From Lophius americanus (lineage: Eukaryota > Chordata > Actinopteri > Lophiiformes > Lophiidae): 64,000 nt of DNA. Of this stretch, positions 13,001-22,922 are shown one piece after another (the stretch's first letter is position 1; every line of letters begins with the position of its first letter). Position numbers and translations under genes: made by a program. The notes beneath the pieces are model-generated. The model was not told the DNA's origin, did no database searches, and was given only the letters and a program-made list of their open reading frames with translations. Where the stretch lies: contig JBBDHG010000009.1 of assembly GCA_037951165.1 (NCBI GenBank), positions 16,661,501-16,725,500 of the forward strand, read 5' to 3'.

Positions 13001-16000
13001 TTCACTCTAATGGCGCTTGTGTTTTGTAAAAAAAAGCACAGGTTATTTGTCGAAATTAGGTTTTTGATCTGTGGGAATATAAAAAACAACAGCTTTAATT
13101 TCCAAAGTGTGACCCTGTGTGTATTCAATATCTCAATAACTAATTAGGCCTACTAGGGCGTGTCTGCGAAAGGCCCCCAATCCCAGGAATTGAACAAGCA
13201 GTCCTCCTGATTTAAAACCTCAAATTATAGAGAAATCATTGCCCAAAAACTTTGAAGATAAAGCTCCCCCTAGTGGTGGAAATATACAACCGGCCTTTCC
13301 CTTCATCAATCCAGTTCTTCCTCGCACTACGGTCTATAGAGTTCTAAAGTTAGAAAACGATGCATGAAATGGTTAAGGTGCAACAATAAATTGAATGTAT
13401 TTATATGAATTCTCTGGAAAAACGCTTCACACTCACAAAAGAAAAAGTTGAATAATGTTCCTCAAAACGAGAATGTTAAAAAATAGAAAGAAGCGGCAAC
13501 CACTTTTTTTTTTTTAACAGACAAACAGTGAAGCTACATTCGAATATATGTAATGTTCTTGTAAAACTCTCAGAACATAAACAGCTGGCGGAGACAAGTG
13601 CTCCTCCTACAGGTGTTCAAACGACCGCTTTATGAAACCATCCTCCTAAAGACTGATAACAATTTAAAAAAAAAATGCAATATGCCAGTTTACGCAGAGA
13701 TGGAAACAAAGGTGTCAAAAGGTTACACTCTTGAACCTACTTTCAAAAGTTTGGGTCTCAGGGGACGATTACATGACAACAGTTTTCACATAGAAAGGAA
13801 CCTTTTGTTATGTTTTGGATTTTCATTTTGTCTGAGAAAACGTGCTGCATCCTGTTATAATCATCACATAAAAACATGAGCTGAATGTGTTGCGAGGGAA
13901 ATGACTTCAGCGAGACACTCTCCGAGGCGCTAGCGGAACATGAGTTCAACTGGAGTTAAAGGAAAACCCTCTCCTAATTGGCTGATACGGATTTGAAGAC
14001 TAACAGATTTCAGGAGTCGGTGACTGAGAGGACGAACAATTCAGGAGCTGAATTATCTGTAAACTCTGAGATCAACGCTTCCAAATCTCTCAACCTCAGT
14101 TTGCCACGTTGCAGCTGGCTGTTCGTGTCTGTGTGTTTGTGGCTCTATGTGTGTGTGTGTGTGTGTGTTCCAAACTCTCATCTCTGCCAAGTGGACTGGA
14201 ACAATTTCTGTTTTCACTTTAATTCTTTCCTTCTGCTGAGACGCAACAGCGGATATTTTAAAGGAGCTAAAACTTTATGATTAGGTGTTTACTTATGTTG
14301 TGATTTCAGAACGTTGTAATATGAAGTGAATGAGCTCCAAAACAACAATTCATTCATGTTGGTGAACGTAAACGTCACATCCCATAATATTCAAACAATC
14401 GGAAATGAGGAACATTGATTCTGAAAAAGAAAAATATTGGTAAGTTTTCCATTCAAAGAGTATTATTATCTATGTAGTATGAGTATTAATCAATATGTTA
14501 ATTAATGTTATTTGTAAAGTGCAAAATCAAACAAAAACACGTGAGCAGAACGTGGTGGAGAAAGAGAACCGCCATTCACCTCAAGCGCATCCAAACTCGA
14601 TGACACAATGAAATGACTTTGTGTCCGAAAAGACGTTCCGATCAAAGTTTAAACGAGGGGTAACCGCATAAGAACTGGACACAAGTCCGAAGTCCTAAAC
14701 CTCCGCCAAGGCTTCTCAGTTTCCTGATGATGTCATTGCATTTATGACCTATAGTCCCCTCAGTTGAAGAAAGTGAAAAGCCCCGTTTTTGAGATGAACG
14801 TTTTCGAGCGTGTTGAGCATAGAAAAGTTATCTTATTTTCGGAACATATATCTTTAACTTTGTGCCATATGATATTGCAGCTAATCCTGTAGCAGGGGGG
14901 CCATTAGATTAAGGTTAGATTATTTCTAAGATAATGATATGACTAAGATAGTAATGTGAATAAAGTCTATCTTATCTCTTAATGCTTGTGCTGATTCTCA
15001 CATGTTATGTGGATCTATGTTGATAGGTGACACGACCAGGAGAAGTTAGTGAGGTCATCTTCCATCAACCAACCGCTCAGAAAATCAAATTTGTTTCAGT
15101 GGACATATTTCTGACATATTATATCAAATCAGTTAAAACTTTATTGTCATTTTACAAATGCAGTGCAGGCAGAAGGAAAATGTGTTTCTCTGGGATCCAG
15201 AATAAATTCTAAATTCTTGAGTTACACAGTCGGATTAAACCCTGTTGATTCGATCTGGATCATGATAACCATGAACACATGACAGTCGTGGTGAAAACTT
15301 ATTTCTTGTTTTATGTCATAGATTGTTGTACATTAATAAACCCTTCTGGTGTTTTTTCTCACCTCGAAGGACGTCATCAAAAGTTTGATTGACATCCTGT
15401 TTTTTCTTGATGATGGCTGAAGGCCGATAGACGATATGTTTTCTTCCTCCTTCCTCCTCCTCTTCTTCTCCCTCTCCTCCCGCTGTCCTCCGTTGATCCA
15501 ATGGCTCGATAAAGTACTCCTCCTGACCCATTCGGATCATCCCGGCCTACAAACACAGAGCTGTTATCACCTGTTCAATCACAGTAAATATATTTCTCAT
15601 CGACTGTAAACATTTTACAGTCCAGTTAAATCAACTGTTAAGCTACATTTTTCTATCCCGTTTCATTCAATAGAACTATGCAATGTAAATGTTTTTAGTT
15701 TACATTATAATATACTGAAAATGGGAGTTAACTACTGCAAATTAAATCAACTGTTTTCTCAACAGTATCATCTTACTGTAAAGTTAACGTAAACCTACAG
15801 AAACTAATACATATCACCTCGTATACTATCTACAATAAATATACTGTGTAAATCTGCTGTAAATAAACAGTTTCATATCCTGTGTCATTTACTGAAATCC
15901 CACAGTTGAATATTATTTTTGTGTACTGTTTAATATCTGTAAACTTACTGCTTAATATATTATATATTTGCTGTATTCGGTTTTGTCTTCTGTCTCCCCT

Positions 16001-19000
16001 AAAGCGGTTGAATATACTTTTTCACGTACTGCCCATCCCAATCATAAATCCACTGGGTTTTAAAATGTTTTAATCTAAATCTACTGCTAATCTGTAACTA
16101 ACAGTAATTAACCTGTAATTCAACTGATGTTTTACTGTAAATCTCCTCTTGTAAATGTACTGTGAAAGATCGACTGTAAAAACACCGTAAATTAAGTAAA
16201 TGCATGGTTTAATTGAATGTTTCATCTAATATTTCAATCTACAGCGAATCTACAGTAAATCTACTATGTAATCTCCAGTTTTAATTGCTGTAAATATGTA
16301 ATTTAATATACATTTGTGTTCTGTTTAACCAAATGTAAATTTCATCTCCTGGAAAATACATGATAGTTCTGATATTATTTCTCCCGTTAATACATTTTTT
16401 TGAAAGTACCATAAATCTACTGTTAACGTGCGGCAAATTCACAGAAATTGAATCAAGAATGCTTCAGTGATTTTATTTTATGAATGTATCGTTTCCTTTT
16501 TAGGTCAAGTGTTTAGGACTATAATCCAGCGAGTCAGCGGTTTCCTCATCACATCATGATAATGACCAAATCTCCACTCATTCATTTCCTTCTGTGTATT
16601 TAGGTGCTCGTGTTCCCACCTGTAGTTATTTTCTGTCTTTGTTGCTTTAAACTACAACGGTGGCCGCAGCAGAAAAACATTTCTCTCTATCTTCATGTCT
16701 TTCTCCTCCCTCTCCTCTCTTTTTTCTCCGTCTTTAAACACCTCTCATCTTTCCTACACATCTGGCTTCAATCGGGTGTCTCAGCTCATGCTGTAAGAAG
16801 AGACGATAAATCATCACACTCTCAGTCAGGACTCGGTGAGTTGAAGCTGCTTCAGGTCTTTATGTTTTACAGTGTACAGTTTGTGTCTCTGAAGCCTGAT
16901 CTTTCTTCTTTTTTTTTTTTGTCAGGCTCACATGAATCGTTCTTTTCCGCTTTCTGCTGACTTCAACTAAAATGTCCTCACCAAAATCCAGTTGTGTTGT
17001 TTTATTTTCCATCGGCTGGTAGAGGTGAGAAATATGTTTTAAAGACATTTGAAGATTCTTCCTGTGTTTCTGTAAAATAATAGCTGTGGTCACCGAGCCG
17101 TTTCCTTCTCTTTTTATTTATTGTATTTATGTTATTTAAATGTTTTTTTTTCCAAATATTGTTATTTTTTTCCTTTACTTCTTTTATTAGTTTTGCCCTC
17201 CTTGAGAGGTAACATGCAGGTGGAATGGACTGAAATCAGAATGTTCTTGGGAGAAAATACCCTTTTATAAATTTGATATATGTGTCTGTACAGTAAAACC
17301 AATAAACACAACTATACAAAGGGTTTGATAGGACAGAGAATGGAAGGATTGACGAGGAAGCATTGATAAGACGGGATGGATTGGAGGGAGTGACGGATCC
17401 AGGTGTGAGGAAAGATAGGTATTAGAGGAGGGAGGAAGAAGTGGAATGGAAGGAGGAAGTGGTTTTGAAGAACCGGAAATGAGAGGGAGGAGGAAGGACG
17501 AGAGAGTGAGAGGAAAGAGTAAGAGGAAGGACTGATTTGGAGGTGTGAACAGCAAATGATAGGAGTGATGAAGAGGGATGAGGGTGTGAGAGGAAGGAGC
17601 GATGATGAGAAAGCCATCGGAGAAACTACTGAACGAAGGGAGTGACAGGAGGGAGTTATAAGGAAGTACTGTAATGACTTCCTTATAACGACTAGAGGTG
17701 AATGAAGGGAGTGACAGGAGGGAGTTATAAGGAAGTACTGTTATGACGTCCTTATAACGACTAGAGGTGAATGAAGGGAGTGACAGGAGGGAGTTATAAG
17801 GAAACACTGTAATGCTGTATAGGAGCTGAGAGAGGGAACTTATTGGGAAGTAGAGAAAGTAGGGAATGATAAAAGGGGAGAAAGAGACGAGAATGAGAGA
17901 GGGGCGTCGAAATACCAGCAGGGATTGATGAGGAAGTAGTGAAGGGAGGGAAAGACCGGAGGGAAAGACCGGAGAGAACGACGCAGAAGGAATGACTGGA
18001 GGGGGTGGTGAAGAAGAAGAGAGGAGAAGAAAGGGATGGTGTATGAACTCTGCTCGACTGAAACATCTGCCCACTCAATGATTCAGGTGACTCTTACCAG
18101 CCCATCACAGTTGCTGATGGCGACAGATGTGTCCTCCATGTTGGACACCTCCCCTGTGTAAAAACAGCTGGTGTCTCCTACTGGCCGTGAGTGCTTGTGC
18201 CCTGACTCCTCCCACCACTCTATAGTGGCGGCAGGAGCAACGAGATGAGAGTTTGGATGAAGACGCAAATGGAGCTCTTGTCCGAACACTGTCACATTGT
18301 AAAACAGCTCCGCCTCCTCAGCCATGTAATCCCGACTCCTTCCCCTTTGACCAGACTGGTTGGGTGGTAGAGTATCTGTGGGTGGGGTTTGGTGAGATGT
18401 GGGCATGTCTGTCCAAGTCTGTTCTTTATCTCTTACTTTATTTCTATCTGTGGGTGTTTCCTTTGTATATTGGACATTTCTTTTGCGTCGGTGCAGATTT
18501 CGGGCGGAGACTGATGCCGACAGGAAACGCCCATCTGAGTTGGTCCTGACCGGATGGACAATCCCGAACTCCGACAGGACCTGATGGAGAGAATCTGAGG
18601 AAGGATAATAAAAATTTGAATTTATTAGTATTTCAGGACTTTTACACTTGTCAATTTGATCTGGAAGAAAATTTCAGGTTAAAATTATCCTGGACCAAGA
18701 TTTGGCTCAAACACAAGCAGGAAGATGTTTAAAATGAGCAGCGGTTTGAGATGAGAAGTGACAGACACAGTCTCTCGTACGGAAATGGTCCAAAAATGCT
18801 GACAATGACAAAACTTTTAATTCATTTTAAAAGTGATGGTGAATTTGGTGTTGCTGGTTGTTCCTAAAGGAGCCAGTTGAGGCGGTTTGGGCTTCTGTTC
18901 AGGATGGCTCAATAAGGCCGTTTCCAAGGCATGGCCAACTGGAAGGAATCAGTTGGGTCGATCTTGAACTTACTGTAGGGTCTAAATATCTCATCTGGCA

Positions 19001-22000
19001 TGCGGATGACTCGGGATCCCCCAGGATGAGATGAATAGTGTTGCCGGGGAGACAGATGTCTGGAATACAGAACTCAGACAGACTAACGATGACAGGACAT
19101 ACCGATTCGTGAAACATTCTTCAGGGGGTTGCAACGCTGCAATGTGATAAAACCAGAAGCTAACAAGGTCTAACATATAGAAGGTAACATAAACCCAGAT
19201 TAACATAAACCCAGACGTAGTGTGTACAGTGTTATGTATTATTGCCGACAGAAATGATGGAAAGAACTTTCGAAAATAATGCAAAAGTTAATGAAAAACA
19301 TGAATCCACACATATGCAAGGCTGTATTATGATTGACATTCTCCTACTTGTAAAGCAGATTCTGAAAGTTCTGGTTTCACGTTAAACCTCTTATGGAGAA
19401 TGCAAAAATCTGTAAATGTTTCAATAATGACTTTAAGTTCGCCTCCCCTCTGTGGAGGGTTATTAATAAATACACCACATGTGTGAGACCAAATGTGCAA
19501 AATCTGAAAATGCAAAAAACCAGACCAAAAACCTGAGACATCTGGAGTAGAATGGCCTAATGCAGGATGACATCAGCAGAGGCATAAAACACAGTGTATG
19601 TGTGAGTGGGAGAGAGAAAGATAGAGTGATAGTGTGTAAGTGTGTGCATATGAATGGGTGTGTCATATATCATAATTTAGGGAATATGATCTGAAACATT
19701 TGCATTCCCCAAGTACCAAAAATGTATAAACAGAGAGATTTATGTGAAAAACGTGGAGTAGAATGTTGGAACAGTACAGAGGAACGTTTCTTTATTCAGA
19801 ACAGGCTCCATCTGCAGCTGTCACCATTAGAACAGACCAGAAAAGAACACTGGGACACCGTCAGCTGCTAGATCTGCTCCTGCATTTTATTGATGGTTTA
19901 ACTTTCACTGCAGTGGTCAGAGGTCACAGACTGGAGGACTTAAGAAACTGTTACTGGCAATTAGATAAACAGGAAAGACTAGTGCAATTAGAGGGAGGCA
20001 TAGTAGCACCAACAGCAGTGGTACAAGCAAAAGCAGTAGAGGCGCAAACAGGTACAGTAACCTGAGTGATAAGGCCAAGATTAGGTGTGCTGGTGATGAT
20101 ATTAACAGTAAAATAATCATTTTCTAAGTAGTGGTACTAAAAAGGAAGAAATTGAGTGGGAGTATCACAACTCCAATTCACAAAAAGTTGTAAAACTTTA
20201 ATAAAACAGACTCCATAACTCCATAACTCAGGGGTGTTAAAAACAGGTCTTCCAAACCACAGATCGGGAGTTTGTACAGTGTTGGGGCATCCAAACCCAG
20301 CCACCAGGGTGCACAGTTCAGTGCTTTCATAGTGAGAGTCTCATGCCTGGATGAGTTGTATAGGGTTTCATCAGGAAGGGAGTCTGGTTTAAAACATGTG
20401 TCAGCTCCAAAGTGTTGGTAAGATTCCGCTGTGGTGAACCCAAATCTGGAGCAGCCATAAGAGACTTTTCAAATGGAGCAAGGACTATCGATTCAACCCA
20501 TCAACCATTTAATTTTGTAAATACATGCTTATCTTGTATTTTATATTAGCAACATGTCTAAAAAATGTTGAAGAATGTAGTGCAATGCTAAAAAACAAAC
20601 AAACACTTGATAAGTCCATCCCGTAGTATGAAGATCAAGTATGAAAGAGACATCCGTTTCAGTCTCAGAATTTCACCAGAAAGGGAGTGTCACCACTGTG
20701 GGGGTTTATAAAATAAGCAATTGCAAGGAATTCAGAATTCCACCATGTGGATCTCATAAAAAGATTCCAAAAATCGGAAAAAAAACAAGAGGCAAGGACA
20801 AAATTTAACATTGAATGTGAATTACCTTTGATCCCTCAGATGGCAATTCATAAGAAACTGACATGAATATACAATGCATGTTTCTACATGGGCTTCCAAA
20901 GACTTTGGGAGGTGATGGTCATTAAACACAGTTTATCGCTGCATATAAAATTATGCTAAGACTCTAAATGAAGCTCAAAGAATACTCCTCATTTAGAGAT
21001 GCCACTGATTGCTCAGGGTCTTCGCTTGTCTGAAATGGACTGACGCAAAGTGGAAAATTTGTCTGATGAGTCATTTCAAATAGTATTTGTTAATCACGGA
21101 TAACGTGTCCCACTGGCTAAAGAAGAGAAACTTGACCCAGATTATTGTCAGCACGAAAAAGCAAAAGCAACAAGAGTGTTAGTATGGGAATTTGTTAATG
21201 CAGCATTGAAGGAATCATTAATCATGATAAAAAGAACACGCAGGTTTTGGAACAACATACGCTAACAACCAGGAGACGCTTCACCCGGGGATGTTCCGTC
21301 TTATTCCCGCAAGAACATGACAAGCCATTTTCAATTGAAGTACAAACTGAGTCAAGGAGTTACTTGACCGGCTTGCCAGCAATCCATTCCCGTCCGCTAT
21401 TGAAAATTGATGGCATATTATGTCATCCCAAACATGGCAACAATGATTTTGGACTGTTGGGCAACTGAGGTCGTATATCTAGAAATAATTAGTCCAAATT
21501 CCACTTTCAAATCTTTAATCATATTCAAATGATGGTTCTCTCTTTCCAAACTCTAACTGAATGTTTTAAAAGAAAAAAAGTCATGCCACATAATAATAAC
21601 GATTCTCCAGTCCAAACTTTGTGTACGACAGGTACTTTAATAACAATAAAAACTTCATTAGTTTGAACATTCTTGCTAATACAAGGATTTGCAAAAATCA
21701 CTGCATACTGTTTTTATTGACTGTCATAGACTTCATAACGATTATAGGGATTGCTTGTACAACACAGGGGATTAGGGCCTTTTCAGGGTTATACCATTGC
21801 TGTCAAGGATGACAGTATAGATATAAGACAATATAACAGTATTTGCACCAGTATTAGAATCATAGGTAGTATAACAGTATTTGTACCAGTAGTAGTATCA
21901 TAGGTAGTATAACAGTATTTGTACCAGTAGTAGTATCATAGGTAGTATAGCAGTATTTGTACCAGTAGTAGTATCATAGGTAGTATAACAGTATTTGTAC

Positions 22001-22922
22001 CAGTAGTAGTATCATAGGTAGTATAGCAGTATTTGTACCAGTAGTAGTATCATAGGTAGTATAACAGTATTTGTACCAGTAGTAGTATCATAGGTAGTAT
22101 AGCAGTATTTGTACCAGTAGTAGTATCATAGGTAGTATAACAGTATTTGTACCAGTAGTAGTATCATAGGTAGTATAGCAGTATTTGTACCAGTAGTAGT
22201 ATCATAGGTAGTATAGCAGTATTTGTACCAGTAGTAGTATCATAGGTAGTATAGCAGTATTGTACCAGTAGTAGTATCATAGGTAGTATAACAGTATTTG
22301 TACCAGTAGTAGTATCATAGGTAGTATAACAGTATTTGCACCAGTAGTAGTATCATAGGTAGTATAACAGTATTTGTACCAGTAGTAGTATCATAGGTAG
22401 TATAGCAGTATTTGTACCAGTAGTAGTATCATAGGTAGTATAACAGTATTTGTACCAGTAGTAGTATCATAGGTAGTATAACAGTATTTTTACCAGTAGT
22501 AGTATCATAGGTAGTATAGCAGTATTTGTACCAGTAGTAGTATCATAGGTAGTATAGCAGTATTTGTACCAGTAGTAGTATCATAGGTAGTATAGCAGTA
22601 TTTGTACCAGTAGTAGTATCATAGGCAGTATAACTGTATTTGCACCAGTAGTAGTATCATAGGTAGTATAACAGTATTTGTACCAGTAGTAGTAACATAG
22701 GTAGTATAACAGTATTTGTACCAGTAGTAGTATCATAGGTAGTATAACAGTATTTGTACCAGTAGTAGTATCATAGGTAGTATAACAGTATTTGTACCAG
22801 TAGTAGTAACATAGGTAGTATAACAGTATCTCACCTGTGTTGTCAGTGATGTAAACTGAGTGTAAACAGTTGATCAGAAGCAGAAACACAACAATCAATA
22901 ATCCATAACGAAAGCTGTCCAT
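1978..22922 (-). CDS. ADAMTS2/3/14-type procollagen N-proteinase, 5' nine coding exons (3' end outside window)
   Basis: Secreted zinc metalloprotease; relatives (ADAMTS2, 3, 14) remove the N-propeptide of fibrillar procollagens. Exons on the minus strand are 22922-22835, 18594-18098, 15546-15363, 7788-7682, 7587-7504, 7237-7154, 4411-4258, 2554-2449 and 2121-1978, joining in frame into 482 residues. Residues 1-29 include a hydrophobic signal peptide. The prodomain spans about 30-281 and contains the family words NVTVFG, EFGIVHPVRT and SNCDGLAG, and it ends in a furin motif RRRR (278-281). The protease domain starts at NIEVLLAVDYSV. Zinc-binding His430, His434 and His440 and catalytic Glu431 sit in HETGHVLGMEHD, with Met-turn Met457. 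Disintegrin-like, TSP1 and spacer exons would lie left of base 1978; none was recognised in 1-1977. The class is secure; the choice among ADAMTS2, 3 and 14 is not. Odd: a 1-kb minisatellite begins 6 nt after the exon 1 donor. Confidence 0.93.
2449..2554 (-). CDS. ADAMTS coding exon 8 (zinc site)
   Basis: Residues 400-434. YAPVTGMCH, then FEDGFSSAFVAAHETGH with zinc ligands His430 and His434 and catalytic Glu431. Too short to stand out as an open frame; found by following the splice phase. Donor GTGAGA, phase 2. Confidence 0.93.
4258..4411 (-). CDS. ADAMTS coding exon 7 (protease)
   Basis: Residues 349-399. Contains SLENVCGW, HTIYLTRQEFGPSGMQG, equivalent to family SLENVCRW and FLTRQDFGPAGMQG. 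Acceptor CTTCTTTTAG, donor GTACCA, phase 1. Confidence 0.92.
4412..7153. other. ADAMTS intron 6
   Basis: Besides the fold-back element there is only AT-rich intronic DNA with a short C-run (6437-6446). Nothing else supported. Confidence 0.5.
5325..6346. mobile_element. Fold-back (long terminal inverted repeat) element, non-autonomous
   Basis: The ends about 5325-5470 and 6200-6346 are inverted copies of each other, both built on TATTTCGTTT, CAGAAA and GATAATT words. No transposase is visible between them; the one plus-strand open frame (5824-6039) looks like chance. The interior near 6045-6160 recurs at about 1490-1610. Family not identified. Lies in ADAMTS intron 6. Confidence 0.5.
7154..7237 (-). 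CDS. ADAMTS coding exon 6 (protease)
   Basis: Residues 321-348, VNEIYQDHSLGANINIVLVR, the family helix usually read as NEIYHDESLGVHINI. Phase 0 at both ends. Confidence 0.93.
7443..7482. repeat. (GAATT)n microsatellite
   Basis: Eight uninterrupted AATTG/GAATT pentamers in ADAMTS intron 5, about 20 bases from exon 5. Confidence 0.9.
7504..7587 (-). CDS. ADAMTS coding exon 5 (protease)
   Basis: Residues 293-320, VLLAVDYSV followed by LFHGRDHIQKYLLTFMNI. Matches the family pattern VDDSVVRFHGKEHVQ. Acceptor TCTCCCAG, donor GTAAGT, both good. Confidence 0.93.
7682..7788 (-). CDS. ADAMTS coding exon 4 (furin site, start of protease)
   Basis: Residues 257-292. The furin cleavage motif RRRR occupies 278-281, followed by YIEEAELFNIE, which leads into the metalloprotease domain. 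Donor GTTAAT is weaker than consensus, but the phase-0 join to exon 5 restores NIEVLL. Confidence 0.9.
9572..9658. repeat. (CA)n microsatellite
   Basis: CA dinucleotide tract of about 87 bases with a few interruptions; the open frames through it encode only His/Thr runs. Confidence 0.95.
10008..10086. repeat. (GA)n microsatellite
   Basis: Nearly pure GA tract in ADAMTS intron 3; on the minus strand it yields a meaningless Ser-Leu repeat. Confidence 0.95.
11470..11830 (+). mobile_element. LINE (L2/Maui-like) reverse transcriptase 3' remnant
   Basis: Broken translation gives LPIDLRIDSKILSFVYK, NELGNKT, and further on PPLWNRLPEA. This is the C-terminal pattern of fish L2-type reverse transcriptases (usually LPVxxRIDFKILLLVYK and WNxLP). 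Several stops and frameshifts show that it is dead. Sits in ADAMTS intron 3. Confidence 0.7.
15363..15546 (-). CDS. ADAMTS coding exon 3 (prodomain, acidic insert)
   Basis: Residues 196-256. Starts AGMIR, then YFIEPLD and HIVYR, matching the family's FFIEPLE and HVVYR. Between these two lies a run of Gly/Glu (GEGEEEEEEGG), an acidic low-complexity insert. Donor GTGAGA, phase 1. Confidence 0.92.
15580..16460. repeat. Diffuse CTGTAAAT/ACAGTAAAT tract
   Basis: Words such as CTGTAAAT, TCTACTGT and ACAGTAAAT recur dozens of times with irregular spacing, on both strands, through about 880 bases of ADAMTS intron 2, starting about 30 bases upstream of exon 3. It looks like an old, decayed tandem array. 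Confidence 0.6.
17633..17811. repeat. 69-bp minisatellite with internal inverted repeat
   Basis: About 2.6 copies of a 69-bp unit. Each full unit carries inverted arms GTTATAAGGAAGT and ACTTCCTTATAAC (17655-17667 and 17677-17689, 9-base loop); the second copy has one mismatch. Because 69 is divisible by 3, the minus strand shows a false 23-residue peptide repeat. Embedded in a purine-rich tract (17330-18060). Confidence 0.85.
18098..18594 (-). CDS. ADAMTS coding exon 2 (prodomain)
   Basis: Residues 30-195. Acceptor CCTTCCTCAG and donor GTAAGA. Carries EFGIVHPVRT, an internal basic RRKR motif, and the strongly conserved LFYNVTVFGQELHLRL stretch, ending at SNCDGL. A Thr/Pro-rich linker lies between the basic motif and the conserved block. 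Confidence 0.93.
18850..19095 (+). repeat. Teleost interspersed repeat (copy also at 58095-58400, inverted)
   Basis: Contains ATATCTCATCTGGCATG, GGGATCCCCCAGGATGAG and GGGGAGACAGATGTCTGG, which match, in reverse orientation, the segment around 58130-58260. Both belong to a repeat widespread in teleost genomes, probably from a non-LTR retroelement; exact family not determined. Confidence 0.65.
20320..20480 (+). repeat. Teleost interspersed repeat fragment
   Basis: Carries TTTAAAACATGTG and GATTCCGCTGTGGTGA followed by GGAGCAGCC. This is the same signature as fragments at about 725-880 and 46140-46195. In many fish genomes this sequence flanks RTE-like LINE copies (general knowledge, not shown here). 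Confidence 0.5.
20960..21475 (+). pseudogene. Degraded Tc1-like transposase
   Basis: In broken frames one can read WSDES-like, QVLEQHTL, FPQEHDKPFS and a decayed form of the WPACSPDLSPIENVW block, in the correct order for a Tc1-like DDE transposase. Stops and shifts throughout. Lies in ADAMTS intron 1. Termini not found. Confidence 0.65.
21828..22829. repeat. 38-bp minisatellite, about 26 copies, abutting ADAMTS exon 1 donor
   Basis: The unit reads ATAGGTAGTATAACAGTATT continuing TGTACCAGTAGTAGTATC. Copies alternate for a stretch between TATAACAG and TATAGCAG, giving a partial 76-bp higher-order repeat. The right end (22829) is 6 bases from the ADAMTS exon 1 boundary, so the array occupies intron 1 from position +6. 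The minus-strand open frame 22581-22985 is a read-through of the array into exon 1. Confidence 0.95.
22835..22922 (-). CDS. ADAMTS coding exon 1 (signal peptide)
   Basis: Residues 1-29. The Met start is followed by a hydrophobic core (LLIVVFLLL) and a likely cleavage site near LHS. The donor GTGAG is followed directly by minisatellite sequence. Ends in phase 1, matching exon 2. The start is inferred because it is the Met just before the signal sequence. Confidence 0.85.

Larger units (their letters stand above)
7789..15362. other. ADAMTS intron 3
   Basis: 7.6-kb intron containing the CA, GA and (14148-14169) GT microsatellites, the L2-like remnant, and a minus-strand copy (about 13190-13290) of a repeat also found at 42470-42640. 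Open frames of 60-130 codons here (for example 7906-8301 and 13978-14280) show no family resemblance or splice support. Confidence 0.5.
15547..18097. other. ADAMTS intron 2
   Basis: Holds the CTGTAAAT tract, a purine-rich tract with the 69-bp minisatellite, and otherwise nothing supported. The 269-codon minus-strand open frame 17265-18074 is a product of base composition. Confidence 0.55.
18595..22834. other. ADAMTS intron 1
   Basis: Contains two interspersed repeat fragments, the Tc1-like pseudogene and the 38-bp minisatellite. About 21735-21805 also matches 63215-63295 (GGGATTGCTTGT, GGGATT-GGGC-TTTTCAGGG). No further exon seen. Confidence 0.55.

Noticed and set aside
17265..18074. 269-codon minus-strand open frame rich in Ser/Leu/Pro
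   Set aside because: It is the pyrimidine strand of a purine-rich tract with a 69-bp minisatellite; the peptide repeats only because 69 is divisible by 3, and it overlaps nothing conserved.
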